Below, one piece after another: positions 1-11,607 of a stretch of DNA of 64,000 bases; position 1 is the first letter of the stretch, and every line of letters begins with the position of its first letter. A model generated the notes under the pieces. The model searched no databases. It was given only the letters and a program-made list of their open reading frames with translations, and was not told the DNA's origin. The position numbers were made by a program, and so were the translations under genes. Source of the DNA: Spongilla lacustris (lineage: Eukaryota; Porifera; Demospongiae; Spongillida; Spongillidae); assembly GCA_949361645.1 (NCBI GenBank), contig OX442424.1, positions 4,547,986 through 4,611,985 of the forward strand, written 5' to 3'.

Positions 1-2671
1 ACTGCGCATCAAATTGCTAATACAAATGGAAAGACATATGGCCATTCAGTTCATACATATGTAAAATTCCCATCAGATTATGTCGTTCATTCCGCAATGC
101 ACATGAAACATCCTTGAGTATACCACAAATACTACATACCCAGTGGCAAATGGTGACTCTGCTGGCCAATCAGTTATTTTGCAAACGAAGAGGGTGATTT
201 GATACTCCTTAGGGTTCTGGCAGTAATCTTTCGTTGAAAAAAAAAAAAACAGCAACATGGGATCATTTGCACTGTACTAAAGAAGAATTCCTTTACTTTC
301 TGGACATTCTTTGAGTGGCACCACAACACGTGGTATCTTTGGGTCCTTTGGAGATAGCAATGCACGACCACCAGCCTGTCAGAAAAAATTAGTAGGTGGC
401 AAAATGAAACTGTAAGCATTACAAGGTGTACTTGTACTATCCTTCACCTTACATCCAACTTTGTATTTCCTCATTCAATAAGTCAATTCTAATTTTTTAC
501 CTTAATCCAAAAATGCCTAATTTTATCACTATAAAAGTTTTACCAATACAAATTTCTTCACAATTGTAATAACCTCTTCATTTCTGTCTGTAATATTTTC
601 GCTACCTTGGTATGAAGTCTGGTACTCCCCCGGGTTAGAATTCCACATATCTCCAAGTACATGTATGTGTGTCAAAGGTCCTTCAAATTCAGTATGTACA
701 CAGAGGAGTTCTGCCGCTATCTATTGATTTGTTCAGATTGTTTATTTAAATGTCATCTATTACAGGGATACACATGTAGCTGTGCAAAGTACATGTGCAC
801 TTTTATGCTCAATTCACGTCGATGATTTAGGCAAACTGCATCCCATTTAACGCATGGATAGCAGATGGCTATATATCATTGGTGTCAATCAAGCGGGGAA
901 AAGTGCACGTACACTGTTTAACTCTATCTCCATCTATGATAACACAGAAATCAATGAGCAAAATGAATCAATTTAGCTTCAGAACTACAACACGCTTTTG
1001 AGCACTTGCTTCTGCATGGAGATATGTAAATTTCTAAATCGGGGTTAGAAAACTTTGTATTGAAAATAAATATAGCACCAAACTTTCCACTGAGAAATGA
1101 TGTGGGGAAAGGTATGCAAAATTTAAAAGAAAAAGGTTGTGTGATTACAAAGATACGTTGTTTTGTGCAAAGGACATTATAACCCACAAGGATAACACAG
1201 ACCCAACTAAGTGCATATGTAAGTTTTTACTTGTTAATGAATGTAGTGTGCAATCTTACACATTCCACATTCAAGATGGTGATGGTGCAATGCAGATGTA
1301 CGGGCATGCAGCCATTGCAGTTTTTTTTGCATACATGTACATGAGAATGTTATAATAATGTACAATACCCTTGTCCACAACCTACCTTGTCATATGCCTT
1401 CAAAAAGCCTGCACAAGCTCTACTATGCTGCTTTTCAATAATGTACACCACCTATTAAAAAGAGCGTATGCACAAAGCATACTTGTACATATATATGTGC
1501 ATATACCTTAACAGTTCGTACAAACTTCTCCACATCCTTTTGAGGAGCAGCTTCTGACCCTTCTTTGAGTGTGATTGATTGCTTTTTGATTGAGGTGCAT
1601 GTGTACAACCTAAATTGTTTAAAAATGCAGTTTGAATTACTCACAAGGCATTCTGAAATATACGAAATATCTTAAGATATCCACAATCCACCCAGTTTTT
1701 GCATGTAAAAAGTACATTACTCCAATTAAAAGATTGATAGTCCGACATATTATGTTAACATAACGAAATAAAAAATCCCTGATGATGAAAATGACACAAT
1801 AACAATATAAAAGTACTTACACGTTCCCTTAGCGACTTAACAAATGCTGACCTATCAATTAAAGTCTCTTTAAGCGGCACTTCAGGTTCAGTGTCATCTA
1901 CTGCACATTCAACTTTGGTTACAGTGTCATCTGATGCACGTGTGACTTTTGCACCATCTGCCTCATCTGTAATCCTAATTGCTGCCAACTCTTCATCTAG
2001 CAAACGTGAGCTAATTTCCGGCTCTGTTTGGAGCTGTTTAAACTCTTCAACTGGCTGCAAATATAAAACACATACAAAACAATAACTTGAAGTGATCACA
2101 GGTGCTTCAGTAGCAATATAGGCTATTATACCAACTTTCAAACAGAGCAGGAAAAGAAAAAAACTAAAATCCTATCAGCTTTTTTTTTTTTTTTTAAGTA
2201 CTAACTTACAATCCATTGATCTTGAGCTAGAACTTGGACTGCCACCACATCATCATGAAAAGCTCGATTCCTGCACTGTAGACCTTTAATAAAATAATCA
2301 CGCCCAAAATCCTAAAGAAATACAATCCTAATGTTTGGCCTGTTCAATGATCAGTACACTGACTGGATCATCAATGAAGGCTTCTTCATAGTTTCGTTGA
2401 TTGATGCGAACTCTCCCCTATAGAGAAGTGCAACAGTTACTCCTGCAGTCATGGCATTCTACACATCATAACTGCACTTTAATCAGCTCTCCTCTCTTCA
2501 ATCCTTCAGACACTTTCTCCTTAGTCCAGTAATCTTCAAAAGGCTACGTCAAATTCAGTTTTAAATAAATGAAGCAATTTTAAATGTACACATGTGTACT
2601 GACTGGATTTAACTTTGTTTCAAATGGGCCTTTTTTCTTCGATGATGCCTGCCCACATTTTGGAGTAACCA
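1..2671 (-). CDS. DIS3L2: DIS3L2-like 3'-5' exoribonuclease, partial (N-terminal half; 3' end off window)
   Basis: DIS3L2 is a cytoplasmic RNase II/RNB exonuclease that degrades uridylated RNAs. Nine exons can be read on the minus strand, all with GT-AG borders: 2604-2671, 2478-2543, 2364-2417, 2210-2311, 1821-2054, 1507-1609, 1386-1451, 297-375, 140-227, and then 1-16, which continues off the window. Diagnostic segments are YWTKEKVSEGLKRGELIK, GRVRINQRNYEEAFIDDP, RNRAFHDDVVAVQVLAQ, VVYIIEKQHSRACAGFL, PKIPRVVVPLKECPE and PKEYQITLFVCKITDW. They match the cold-shock-domain part of animal DIS3L2 in order. The start codon was not found; the first coding exon probably lies just above 2671. The catalytic RNB domain is outside the window. 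The 376-1385 intron carries a dispersed palindromic element. Family assignment is by recalled similarity of these segments. Confidence 0.88.
600..1200. repeat. Dispersed palindromic element, copy A (intronic)
   Basis: This stretch in the long DIS3L2 intron shares blocks with copies near 11.8, 13.4, 15.4 and 40.7 kb. One block is a tract around 880-960 (ATTGGTGTCAATCAAGCGGG, then a TTTAACTCTATCTCC-like block). Another around 1105-1160 resembles 14040-14090 (AAAGAAAAAGGTTG, then ACAAAGATACGTTGTTTTG). No transposase is visible. It looks like a decayed non-autonomous element. Its limits are approximate. Confidence 0.55.
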
Positions 2672-2907
2672 CTACACACAAAGTTAAAGTAGCTTCACGA
2701 ATCCTATTCCAATATGTAATATACCCAACAAAATAGTAAACAAAACACAATTACATGTACATGTACAAGTTAGTACAAGTACCTATCTATAGTATAGCAA
2801 GCCTTCCAGTATATGTACTTGTAAATGATGTACAATTGTCATACTCCCCTGCAGGACAGAAAGGTGCTAACATGCACTCATGAGTGTCAGCTGCTATATT
2901 GGTGCTT

Positions 2908-2908
<1 letters not shown>

Positions 2909-2960
<52 letters not shown>
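2909..2960. repeat. (CA)n microsatellite
   Basis: An almost perfect CA dinucleotide run of about 50 bases. Open frames across it are artefacts of the repeat. Confidence 0.95.
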
Positions 2961-2967
<7 letters not shown>

Positions 2968-3044
2968 CGTAGTTTAGTGCTCTCGTTTTTTAATAGTAAT
3001 TACTTGCTCATTAGGATAGTATTCAAAGAAGAGAAGTTGCCTAG

Positions 3045-4360
3045 CAGGCCCGTAGCCAGGGGGGTGCAAACGGGTGCAATTGCACCCCCCCACTGGATGC
3101 AAGGTCCGCTTGGCAGGCTATGAATATTATTCAATTGATTGTTTATTGCAGTGCAATCTTAATGAGAACTGCCACAAGTGCACAGTATACATGCAGACAA
3201 CTATAGTCGTCTGCATGTATACTGTGCATGTGTGCGTATAAGAGCCGTACGGGATCAAATACGGAACTGACCGATAAAATGTGATGTCTGAACAACACGA
3301 GAAAGGAAATCCGGCAGTAAAAGAGTGAGTCACTGCTAACTGCTATTCTATGGAGCAATCTCTTCCACATAGGAGGTGACATCGATACATAAGCCAGCGA
3401 CTCGCAGCTTCAGGAGTATGAAACCAGTGTGCTTCGATTAGCTAGCGCATCACTTCTAGCTCGGTACAGCGCGCAGCACTGAAGAACCGTATAGCGTATA
3501 GTACAGGCTATAAGTACCTTCTGCTCATGCACTTGGCTGAACGATTTCAGTTCATCGTTAGCATCATAGCTGGTTCAATGTTAGGCATGCATTGTACCAT
3601 TCTCAGTGTAATGCATTCTAAAGTAATCAACTTGTGTGGAATCGATTATCAATTCAAGATGATCTTCCATCTCCTGAACCTGTGTTAATTCCGTTTTGAA
3701 AACATCCCATCATCTCCATACAGGATTGTAATGCTGAATTGTAACCAATATTAGAATTAATTCTGCTGCAACTTGCTTGCAATAAAGAATCCAGTCATTG
3801 CCCGACATCTTTTGAATGGACACAACAGATTGAAGTCATGCATCGATGGGGGTGATTATAAGAATGTTTACAATCTTGCATTGTACCTAGTACCCCAAAA
3901 GTTCAATCAGTTAGCCCTAAAGTACCAGCAACAACTCCAGCATTCCCTCTTGTATTTAATTTATTTATGGTAGCGACTATAGTAAGATGCCTGTTACTGC
4001 TACAGTTGTCGTTTGCTTGGTTCTGACTTGTTTCCAAATATGAACAAACCTTTACATGACAGGTAGTGGGTATTAAGCATCTGTGCTCACAGACAATCAG
4101 TATGCATGAAAATAGTGTTTTTGTAGTTTTATTCAGCGAAAAATGCTTTGGCTCCTGGGGCTCCGCCCCAGACCCCGATGGGGGAGCTCCCCCATACCCC
4201 CTAGCTGGGCAACCCGCACCCTCCCTGGGGCTTTCTCCTGCATCAGATCTGTGCCCTACCATACATACATGTATTATCCTGGTTTTGCCACTGGTATACC
4301 GTTGAGTCCACTAATAATATGCTTTGCACCCCCCCAACACACAACCTGGCTACGGGCCTG
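3045..4360. mobile_element. Non-autonomous DNA transposon with 16-bp TIRs and 5-bp TSD
   Basis: The left end reads CAGGCCCGTAGCCAGG and the right end is its exact reverse complement, CCTGGCTACGGGCCTG. Both are followed inward by C/G-rich GGGGTGC/GCACCCC tracts. The flanks carry the direct duplication CCTAG at 3040-3044 and 4361-4365. The element is 1316 bp and has no recognisable transposase; the longest internal frame (3773-3973) is unremarkable. A GC-rich island sits at 4140-4260. A 20-bp stem hairpin lies at 3179-3198/3209-3228. The superfamily is not assigned: a 5-bp duplication is compatible with some hAT-related groups, but that is inference. Confidence 0.85.
3179..3228. repeat. Perfect 20-bp stem hairpin inside the transposon
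   Basis: 3179-3198 and 3209-3228 are exact reverse complements around a 10-base loop (AACTATAGTC). The stem contains GTATACATGCAGAC. It may be an internal transposon structure; function unknown. Confidence 0.85.
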
Positions 4361-4365
4361 CCTAG

Positions 4366-5928
4366 TGTATGTTTGCAACTTGCAGATCAGTTAGCTGTTG
4401 AAATACTACAGTGTTATAGACTAGGAAAGCTCTAGACAGTACACACTAAAGGAAATCAGTACACAATATCTAACAATGACTTAACATAACACTATCACCT
4501 TCGTAATATTACTCCAGCCATTTATACTACGCATTCACGAATTAAACTATATAGATGCTATCTTGTTCATATAAATATAAATTAAAAGCAAGGACTACTC
4601 CTTCCAATAAACTACCAGCATTCGTGTACAATTGCAATAGTACGACGCCAATGCTTTGTTTGATTTTGTGACTGTCCCACGTGTCTGTAGATGCTATGTC
4701 GTTCAAGATTCAACACTATACATACATGAAGTAGTAATCTGGAACTACAATTTTCCTCTCATACCTGCATTACATACATGTAGGCCTATCTTAAAAAATA
4801 AAAATAAACAATTTAGTATCGTAGCCATACTGCAAAAGTACAGCAACCAATGCGTGCGCAAGTGGACTAACCTCGAGTTGGTGTACTCATTTCAGAAGCA
4901 CTCCTCTGTCCAGTTGTATTTTTGGATGATACCGATTTGCCTTGTGGTGTGGCCATCGGTGTTAATTTTAGTTACTTATTGCTTTTAATAAATAAACAAT
5001 TAATTGCATCCAGTAAGAGTGTAAGACATGTAAATGTACATCATCTCTGCCCAAGCGGTCATGGCTCCTAACCATCAGAATGACTCACTGGACAAGTGGA
5101 GCAAAAATATAGATAGGAGAAATCAAGCGCCTGTTATAAACCAAGCTGTAGAACTTACACAGCCCAACTTAGCTTATGACAGAGAGCACAGAAGTTTCAA
5201 CCAGCAATTAATATGCCAGCCTCATGAGATTAACAAAGGACGGGAGAATGGATAGAAGAAAAGCTTGAGCAGCTATTATACCCCGGTACGCTAATTAATT
5301 TAAAATTGTATCACGCATTTTTGGTACATTTTATAATTTTATTTATAGGTATCGGAGCCGGGCTATGGAACCATGCATATTTATTATAGCTTAACCATGA
5401 GATGCCACCTTGCTTTCTCTTTGCTGCGAAGGTAAAATTGTGTGTATACAAGGGGCACGCTCTCATCTTGGTCATTAAATGTCCCTATTAGTCTGGGGAT
5501 AGATTACATCACCCGAGTCTGGGGCCGAGACTATCGACATTTTACAGCTTACATCCATATGGCATGTGAGATAACAAATGGTGGATACAGAAAATTACGG
5601 GCCACCAATTGTCATGAATTTAAATAACAATATTAACATTAGACAATTGTTAATAACATTGATTATGCTGCCCATGACATTAATTGGTTCTTTAGTACAC
5701 ACGCCTTGCTAATCAGTAATGGAAGTGGAAGAAAAGAACATTCAGTACGCGACATTCAAGCGCATGTAACTTAAATTCGGGGTACACTGTAACGCCAGTA
5801 CAGGTGGGTCTGGGTACGGTACGACAGCTAAAAAAAAAAAGGCTGAGGATGAAATAAGTAGTCTTAACCTGTCGGTGAATGCATTCGATGGGTCGTATTA
5901 CTGAAGTGATGTAGATATATTTTGCATT
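4366..5928. other. Intergenic stretch, no gene recognised
   Basis: AT-rich sequence between the transposon and the inverted repeat at 5929. The only moderately long frame with ordinary composition is 5034-5255 (+, 73 codons, polar and Gln/Asn-rich). It matches nothing I know and has no supporting splice partner, so it is not annotated as a gene. The upstream region and start exon of DIS3L2 are not in this segment. Confidence 0.5.
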
Positions 5929-6126
5929 TTGTGTACATTGTGTGTAATCTAGCTGTATATGTTTATACATGTTGTATATCGGTGTATTTGTGTATGTCCT
6001 GTATTGTGAATAGAAATAATTAATTTGCATGCAATACAGATTTCTATTCACAATACAGGATAAATGGACATACACAAATGCACTGATATATAGACATACA
6101 ACTAGACTACACACAATGTACACAAA
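5929..6126. repeat. ~200 bp imperfect inverted repeat (MITE-like)
   Basis: The left arm starts TTTTGTGTACATTGTGTGTA and runs through TGTGTATGTCCTGTATTGTG to AATAGAAAT. The right arm mirrors it from ATTTCTATTCACAATACAGG to ACACAATGTACACAAAA. The spacer between the arms is about 22 bp. It has no coding capacity and is probably a foldback/MITE remnant. Confidence 0.75.
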
Positions 6127-6657
6127 ATTATTATTTTTATTAGAAAGAAGGATTACTGTAATACAAGCAAAGCATACACAAAATAACTAATAGCACAATG
6201 TACTTCACCTCCCACCTCCCTTCCCATGATGGCCCTGCTATTAGGCAATCCAACGGGAATTCCATTTACTAGTATATAGCAGGCTTTCATCGCACGTTCC
6301 AATTCAAAAGCCACAACAATGGTAGCCTAGGGGGTACGTAGTTTTGTGCATGGTAGTTTGTATTACTATACATATGCAGGATATAGGACGCAAGTCCTGG
6401 CCGGTCTGGCACGAATGCGGGAGTAATGAGTGACATTAATTAAATCATGCATGCGCGATTCCGTGGCGCATATGCTATTTCATGATGTAGGCCAGGACGG
6501 CCGTGTAACACGTATTTCTAATGCTCACAAGTAGGCCTACCACAGCTAATGCACAAAGGACGCTCTTCGATTTATAGCGATAGCGTTTCGGACGCCAACA
6601 AGCGCAGCTGATGTAACATACACCTTGAGTAACGACGCGTTTCGGGTAAATTGTGTA

Positions 6658-7515
6658 ATGGCTCAACGAAACCAGTTTCGGTTTCCCAACTTACCTCTGC
6701 GAAGGGGGGCACACGACTTCAATTTGTTCGTTCCGCCTCACTATCTTATTGGACCAACGCTCGGTGATGGTGAATTCGCAGTTGTAAAGTTGACGTACAA
6801 CATGAAAACCGGCACCTACGTTGCTCTGAAGTGTTTTAATCAACGTAACGGTCGCTACAGTGTCACAGACGAGCAGATTATTAGAGAGTCGTTGGCGCTA
6901 AAAGGACTGGTGCACGACCACATAATTCGACTTCATGAGGTTATAATATATGGCGAAAGAACGTTTCTTGTTTTAGAACATGCTCCTTATGGTGACCTTC
7001 GTCATTTCATCAACCGAGGTGGTCCTCTAAGCGAGTACCAGGCCAGAGAGTTTTTCGGCCATTTGATTCTTGGAGTCACCAAGATACACAGCCATAACCT
7101 CGTACACAGGGACCTGAAGTTAGAAAATCTTCTCCTCGACGCGAAATACAGGTTGAAAATTGCAGACTTTGGATGCGCACGCAGACAGATTGACAAGAAG
7201 CTGCACACCATCACTGGAAGTTACGCATACGGTGCACCCGAACTGTTTAGAGGCGATGTGTATGATGGGAAAAAGGCAGACATCTGGAGTATGGGTGTCA
7301 TTCTATTTGCAATGCTTATGGCAAGGCTTCCATTCAGCGATAGCGGACGTTTGAAGCAGCTTTTGAAGGAAAGGATGAAACCACCTTCACTTCCGTCAAA
7401 TCTATCACGCGAATGTCGGGACCTGATAGAAAAATTGTTGCATTATGACCCTGAACGGAGACCTTCATTGGCACAAATGACTACTCATCCTTGGATAACA
7501 ACTGTACATAGATAA
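6658..7515 (+). CDS. Intronless TSSK-like Ser/Thr protein kinase, copy 1
   Basis: A single-exon 285-residue kinase. The ATG at 6658 (MAQRNQFRFP) is chosen because it aligns with the paralogue's MARQFRFP start; the in-frame TTG upstream is not a plausible start. The glycine loop is GDGEFAVVK (36-44), the ATP lysine is in VALK (K58) and the helix-C Glu is E77. The catalytic loop is HRDLKLEN (150-157), the metal-binding DFG is at 170-172, and GAPELFRG is the APE motif, so all catalytic residues are present. The kinase domain fills nearly the whole protein, as in testis-specific serine kinases (TSSK/CAMK group), which are small and often intronless and act in sperm. The TSSK assignment is by overall resemblance; another CAMK-like family is possible. 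About four in five residues match copy 2 at 24843-25694 by eye. Confidence 0.9.
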   Translation: MAQRNQFRFPNLPLRRGAHDFNLFVPPHYLIGPTLGDGEFAVVKLTYNMKTGTYVALKCFNQRNGRYSVTDEQIIRESLALKGLVHDHIIRLHEVIIYGERTFLVLEHAPYGDLRHFINRGGPLSEYQAREFFGHLILGVTKIHSHNLVHRDLKLENLLLDAKYRLKIADFGCARRQIDKKLHTITGSYAYGAPELFRGDVYDGKKADIWSMGVILFAMLMARLPFSDSGRLKQLLKERMKPPSLPSNLSRECRDLIEKLLHYDPERRPSLAQMTTHPWITTVHR

Positions 7516-7719
7516 AAATGAACGATTGAAATGAACTGTATTTTGTTCATATTTTATTCATTTTTGCTCCCTACACATTCTATCGACGGAGAACTCTGAC
7601 GTCACAGCAAGTGGCCTTATCAAATATGCAGTGATATAGGGCGTGATAATAATATCTTATAACCGCAATTCGATTACTAAAGCCGGAATTTTAATAAGAT
7701 AGTATAGTGCCGAGGAAGG

Positions 7720-9258
7720 ATGGCAAGCCATGATGTAAGTAATTGCACAAAACACACGGCACACACCACCGAACACATTGTTTTAATCTTTAGGCAGCAA
7801 TTTTACTTGCGGACGAGAACTCTATGAATCTTAAGGTTTTCTGCCAGCTATGTAATGGAATTTACCGTGAACCGTATATCACTTCTTGCGGAGTGAGTGT
7901 TCGATTCATATTATACAGCGCATGCGATAAGCAGATGATATATTCTACCCCAATAGCACACATTTTGCAAGGAATGTGTTACAAATTCGATTAAATGTAT
8001 GTGCCACTCACCATCCAAAATACATATAAATAAACAGGCGTGATAATCACGGTGTAGATAATATACGGATTGTTCTTTACAACAGCCGTTTGTCCGTATG
8101 AGAATACTCCACTCACTCTTGTAGTGAAGAACTTGACCGTAATAGAAAGAATGTAAATGTTAACGATGTGAAACGTTATCGCTTTGATGCATTTACAGGT
8201 GGCAGAGCAGATTGGGGACCTAACAATTCATTGTCAATATGGTTGTAAACTGAAAAGAGATGGTTCAGGCGAATATGAGGTTGACTCGGAAGGTTAATAG
8301 TTGTAAGTAATTACTTCATAACCATTTCTTTCTCTCCTCGATTAATAAAGGTTGTCCAGTTACATTAAAACTTGGCTCACGGCAGTACGTCAGTCTTTAT
8401 CAGAGTGTTTAATCTGCATGCATTGGCTTGTTTATTGCAGGAAGCATGAGAGTGAATGTGAATTTGCATCAGTGGAATGTCCGAATAGTTCTCTCTGTGG
8501 TAGAGTGATGAAAAAGGTATGACCACACCAACTGCAAATGCAGTACAGAGCACGTAGGCAATCCCTAATTGCTAATTGTATGTGGTTTGTTCACACATCA
8601 CTGTCCATTTCATTTGTTATATGCTTTGTCAAACAGCTCAGTATCTTAATACAATGTACGGAGGTCTATATACCACCACCTGACAATGCAGCTACATAAA
8701 TGGCTTCCTGCATAGTGTTCATATGCTGGTGACCAGAGCTGTGTGAAATTTTGCATTGATGGTTACAAGTCTGTCCAATTTAGTTCTGTGAAAAAAAAAA
8801 AAAGAAGATAATTTGTTGGTATGCACTGGTGCCATACATGCTGCACAGGAATTGATGAAGATGGTATAGGGGAGCGCTATCATCATATCGCGGTCTAGGG
8901 TGCCTGACTGTTTTAAATTCAGTGTGCAGTTTCAGGGTTTATGCATGCAGCTGGCATGGGGTATGTAGTCACATCAATATCAATGACTGCAATCACCAGT
9001 GTTTTTTGTACCCTCATTAGAAAATTTGAATTCTTCAGTTTAAAATTTCCATTGAAAATGGAAGGGAGGCTTATCTCAATTTCAAGCTTTTCTTAAAATG
9101 TGACAATTATAATTGTTGGCTGATATAGCTGTAGAAGCTGATTTTGATGTAGCATGAAATGTGCACTCTTAACGTTCCATTACTAGCTCCGTGTAGTATT
9201 TTTTCAATTGATATAGTGGCTCGGAACCATCCATAAATCAACTGTTGATCTAACGCTT

Positions 9259-9297
<39 letters not shown>

Positions 9298-11510
9298 CCT
9301 GCATGTAGGAATAATCCAAAAGAATTGATATTTAATTTGATATTGTACGAAGTGTTTGGTGGCTGTAATAATATTAATGATACCTTTAGTGTCTCAGTGA
9401 GCACTTAAGGAGTTGTAACAACACAGCTTGTCCTCACCTTAAATATGGGTATGTTTACAATTTGTGTACTAAGTAAAGTTTGCCATGATCTTTTTGGTCA
9501 CTTACAAGTTGTCACTTTCGTGGACGGAGCAAGGAAATTGAGCAGCATCTTATAAGTTGTAAATATGAAGGAGTCAAGGTGACAATAGCCTCGGTTTTTT
9601 TTTTTTAATGATGACATTATAATTTTCAGGCAGTGCTGAATAAAATGGACAAAGACATAAATGCACTAAATGAAAAATTGGAGGAAAAGGCTGCACTAGT
9701 TGAACAACTTAATGCAGCTGTTGCTGAACTTAACAATAAGGTGGAAAGAATGGACAAAAATGCTTCTGTCATGAAATACAGAGTGGAACAAATGGAGGAA
9801 AAGCACTCTGATATTCACAAAGATATGATTCAAGCAACAGGCACTCTAGACAAAATGGCGGTTAGCCAGAGGGGTATTTCTCTTGGAATATTATACTTAA
9901 TTGTGTTGAATCCTGCGCAAATAGACTGAATTGGCACTTGTGCAACAGCAGCTGGGGCTTGCACCAAGTAAGTTTATGGTGGCTATAAGGAAAAAAGCAC
10001 AATGCAATCATCTAAATGCATTGCTATTTTACACTGTCTTTAGCTTAGTTATGATAAAAATTCCATACTACAGACATGGAGCTTCAGCATATTTTCAAGT
10101 GCAAAGGAACATATGTGGGACATGAAGTATGGAAATGTGTGTGCACCAACGTTGCATTACTATTAATAAAATATGTAGGGGCCTGTGTGGGCTTTATGCA
10201 CATGTGGCGAGCAGCTGTTCAGTGCTTCTTCTGACAACACCATTAAGGTACTTGTTTTTATGTCATTCTGAATCAAAATATTTGCTTGTAATTGCTTTTA
10301 GGTATGGGACTTAAGTGCAACATATGAAGGACCACAGACCCTAACTGGTCATACTGGTATAGTTCTAGCACTCCAGTGTCACAGGTCAGAGGGTTTACAA
10401 TTCTGTGGCACACCTAACTGGTCAGTTGTCCATCTCATATAGAGATGTACTGTTCAGTGGTTCATCCGACTCCACAATCAAAGTGTGGAAAATTAAGACT
10501 CTGGAGATAGCTGCCTCAATAGTCGCTCATGATGATCCAGTTTGCACCCTAGCATGTTCCGAAAGCATGCTTTTCAGTGGATCACTTAGAAGCATTAAGG
10601 TTCTACTATGCTGTAATGTACTACATGTAGTTATATATGTTTATGCTGTTTACATGTAGGTGTGGGATATTCAATCCTATAGACCAATGAAAGAGCTTCC
10701 AAGCCAGAACCATTGGGTGAGAGCTCTCGTTGTCTCGGGGAACTTTTTATACTCGGGCTCATATAAAACTGTGAAGGTACATACATGTACATGTGCTTTT
10801 GTATACTAGGCTACAAAAATGCTTGCACACCAATTCAGGTATGGAGTTTAGATACCCTTGAGGTATTACACGTTCTTCATAGTGGAGGAGGAAGTGTGTA
10901 TTCCTTAGCACTCACTGACAAGTACATAATATGTGGTACATATGAAAATCGCATTCAGGTACAAATATGATGTGTAGGCACACAACTGTTTCTCTGTTGG
11001 TCTGCATCTGATTTTGAATTCAAATTGATAATGTATTCTCTTGTACTCCATGCACTTGTATCTGTATGTTATTGATGTTGAAGGTGTGGGATCTGCATTC
11101 ACTAAAGCAAGTTGTAACACTTACAGGTATATAAGTTATTGTGTATCAAATTTGTGTTCGACTACATTGTAACTTTATAGGCCATACAGGAATTGTATAT
11201 GCTCTGGCAATACTCAAAGCACCAGGACAAACACGACTGTTCAGTGGCTCTTATGACAAGTCCATGAGGGTAAGGTGCACATGTGCACTTTTCAGGTGGC
11301 ATATACATGTGTACGTACGCAGGTGTGGAACTTGGAGCTCATGACTTGCAGTCAGACACTTGTTCGCCATGAAGGGAGTGTAACATGCTTGTGTGTGTCA
11401 GTGGGTAGAACTTTTTCTGGTGCTGTTGATGGCACTATCAAGGTAAAGGGTATCTGTTTAAAGTAAACATGCATTTATAACATATTCCTTCAATTCAGGT
11501 GTGGGTGTGA
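7720..11510 (+). CDS. TRAF7: TRAF7-like RING/WD40 E3 ubiquitin ligase
   Basis: TRAF7 is an E3 ligase acting in MEKK3/JNK and NF-kB signalling. About 21 exons: 7720-7734, 7794-7892, 7957-7996, 8086-8138, 8199-8292, 8351-8384, 8441-8516, 9402-9448, 9509-9578, 9630-~9890, ~9925-9967, 10074-10126, 10179-10247, 10302-10384, 10443-10599, 10660-10776, 10839-10958, 11084-11126, 11181-11269, 11323-11442, 11499-11510. In order they encode an N-terminal RING ([17 protein letters not shown], then FCKECV), a [16 protein letters not shown] block, Cys/His TRAF-type fingers, a coiled coil (9630-9860) and seven WD repeats from [13 protein letters not shown] to the terminal VWV stop. Phases agree at nearly every junction. 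The 9630/9925 junction is unresolved because no good donor fits the frame. The stop is 97 bp from the convergent PSMD13 stop, so the 3' UTRs probably overlap. Confidence 0.93.
8517..9401 (+). other. Long TRAF7 intron, with (TA)n run
   Basis: An 885 bp intron, by far the longest of this gene. It contains a (TA)n tract near 9262-9294 and no recognisable coding content. The acceptor is a tandem one, CAGTGAG: only the second AG keeps the frame open. Confidence 0.6.
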
Positions 11511-11607
11511 TGAAAGAAGAGTGGTGCAATCACCTAACCTAAGCAAAGCATTACAATGCATTTTTAAAATCAACACTGTGCAATATACACTAACTGAAAT
11601 AACATGT

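Noticed and set aside
5034..5255. 73-codon plus-strand frame as a gene
   Set aside because: No similarity, no splice partner, no promoter evidence; kept only as a remark.
6625..6657. Upstream in-frame extension of kinase copy 1 starting at a TTG codon
   Set aside because: A non-ATG start is not needed; the ATG at 6658 aligns with the paralogue's start.
10129..10314. Separate small ORFs between TRAF7 exons
   Set aside because: They are partial exons of TRAF7 read through introns; the spliced model explains them.
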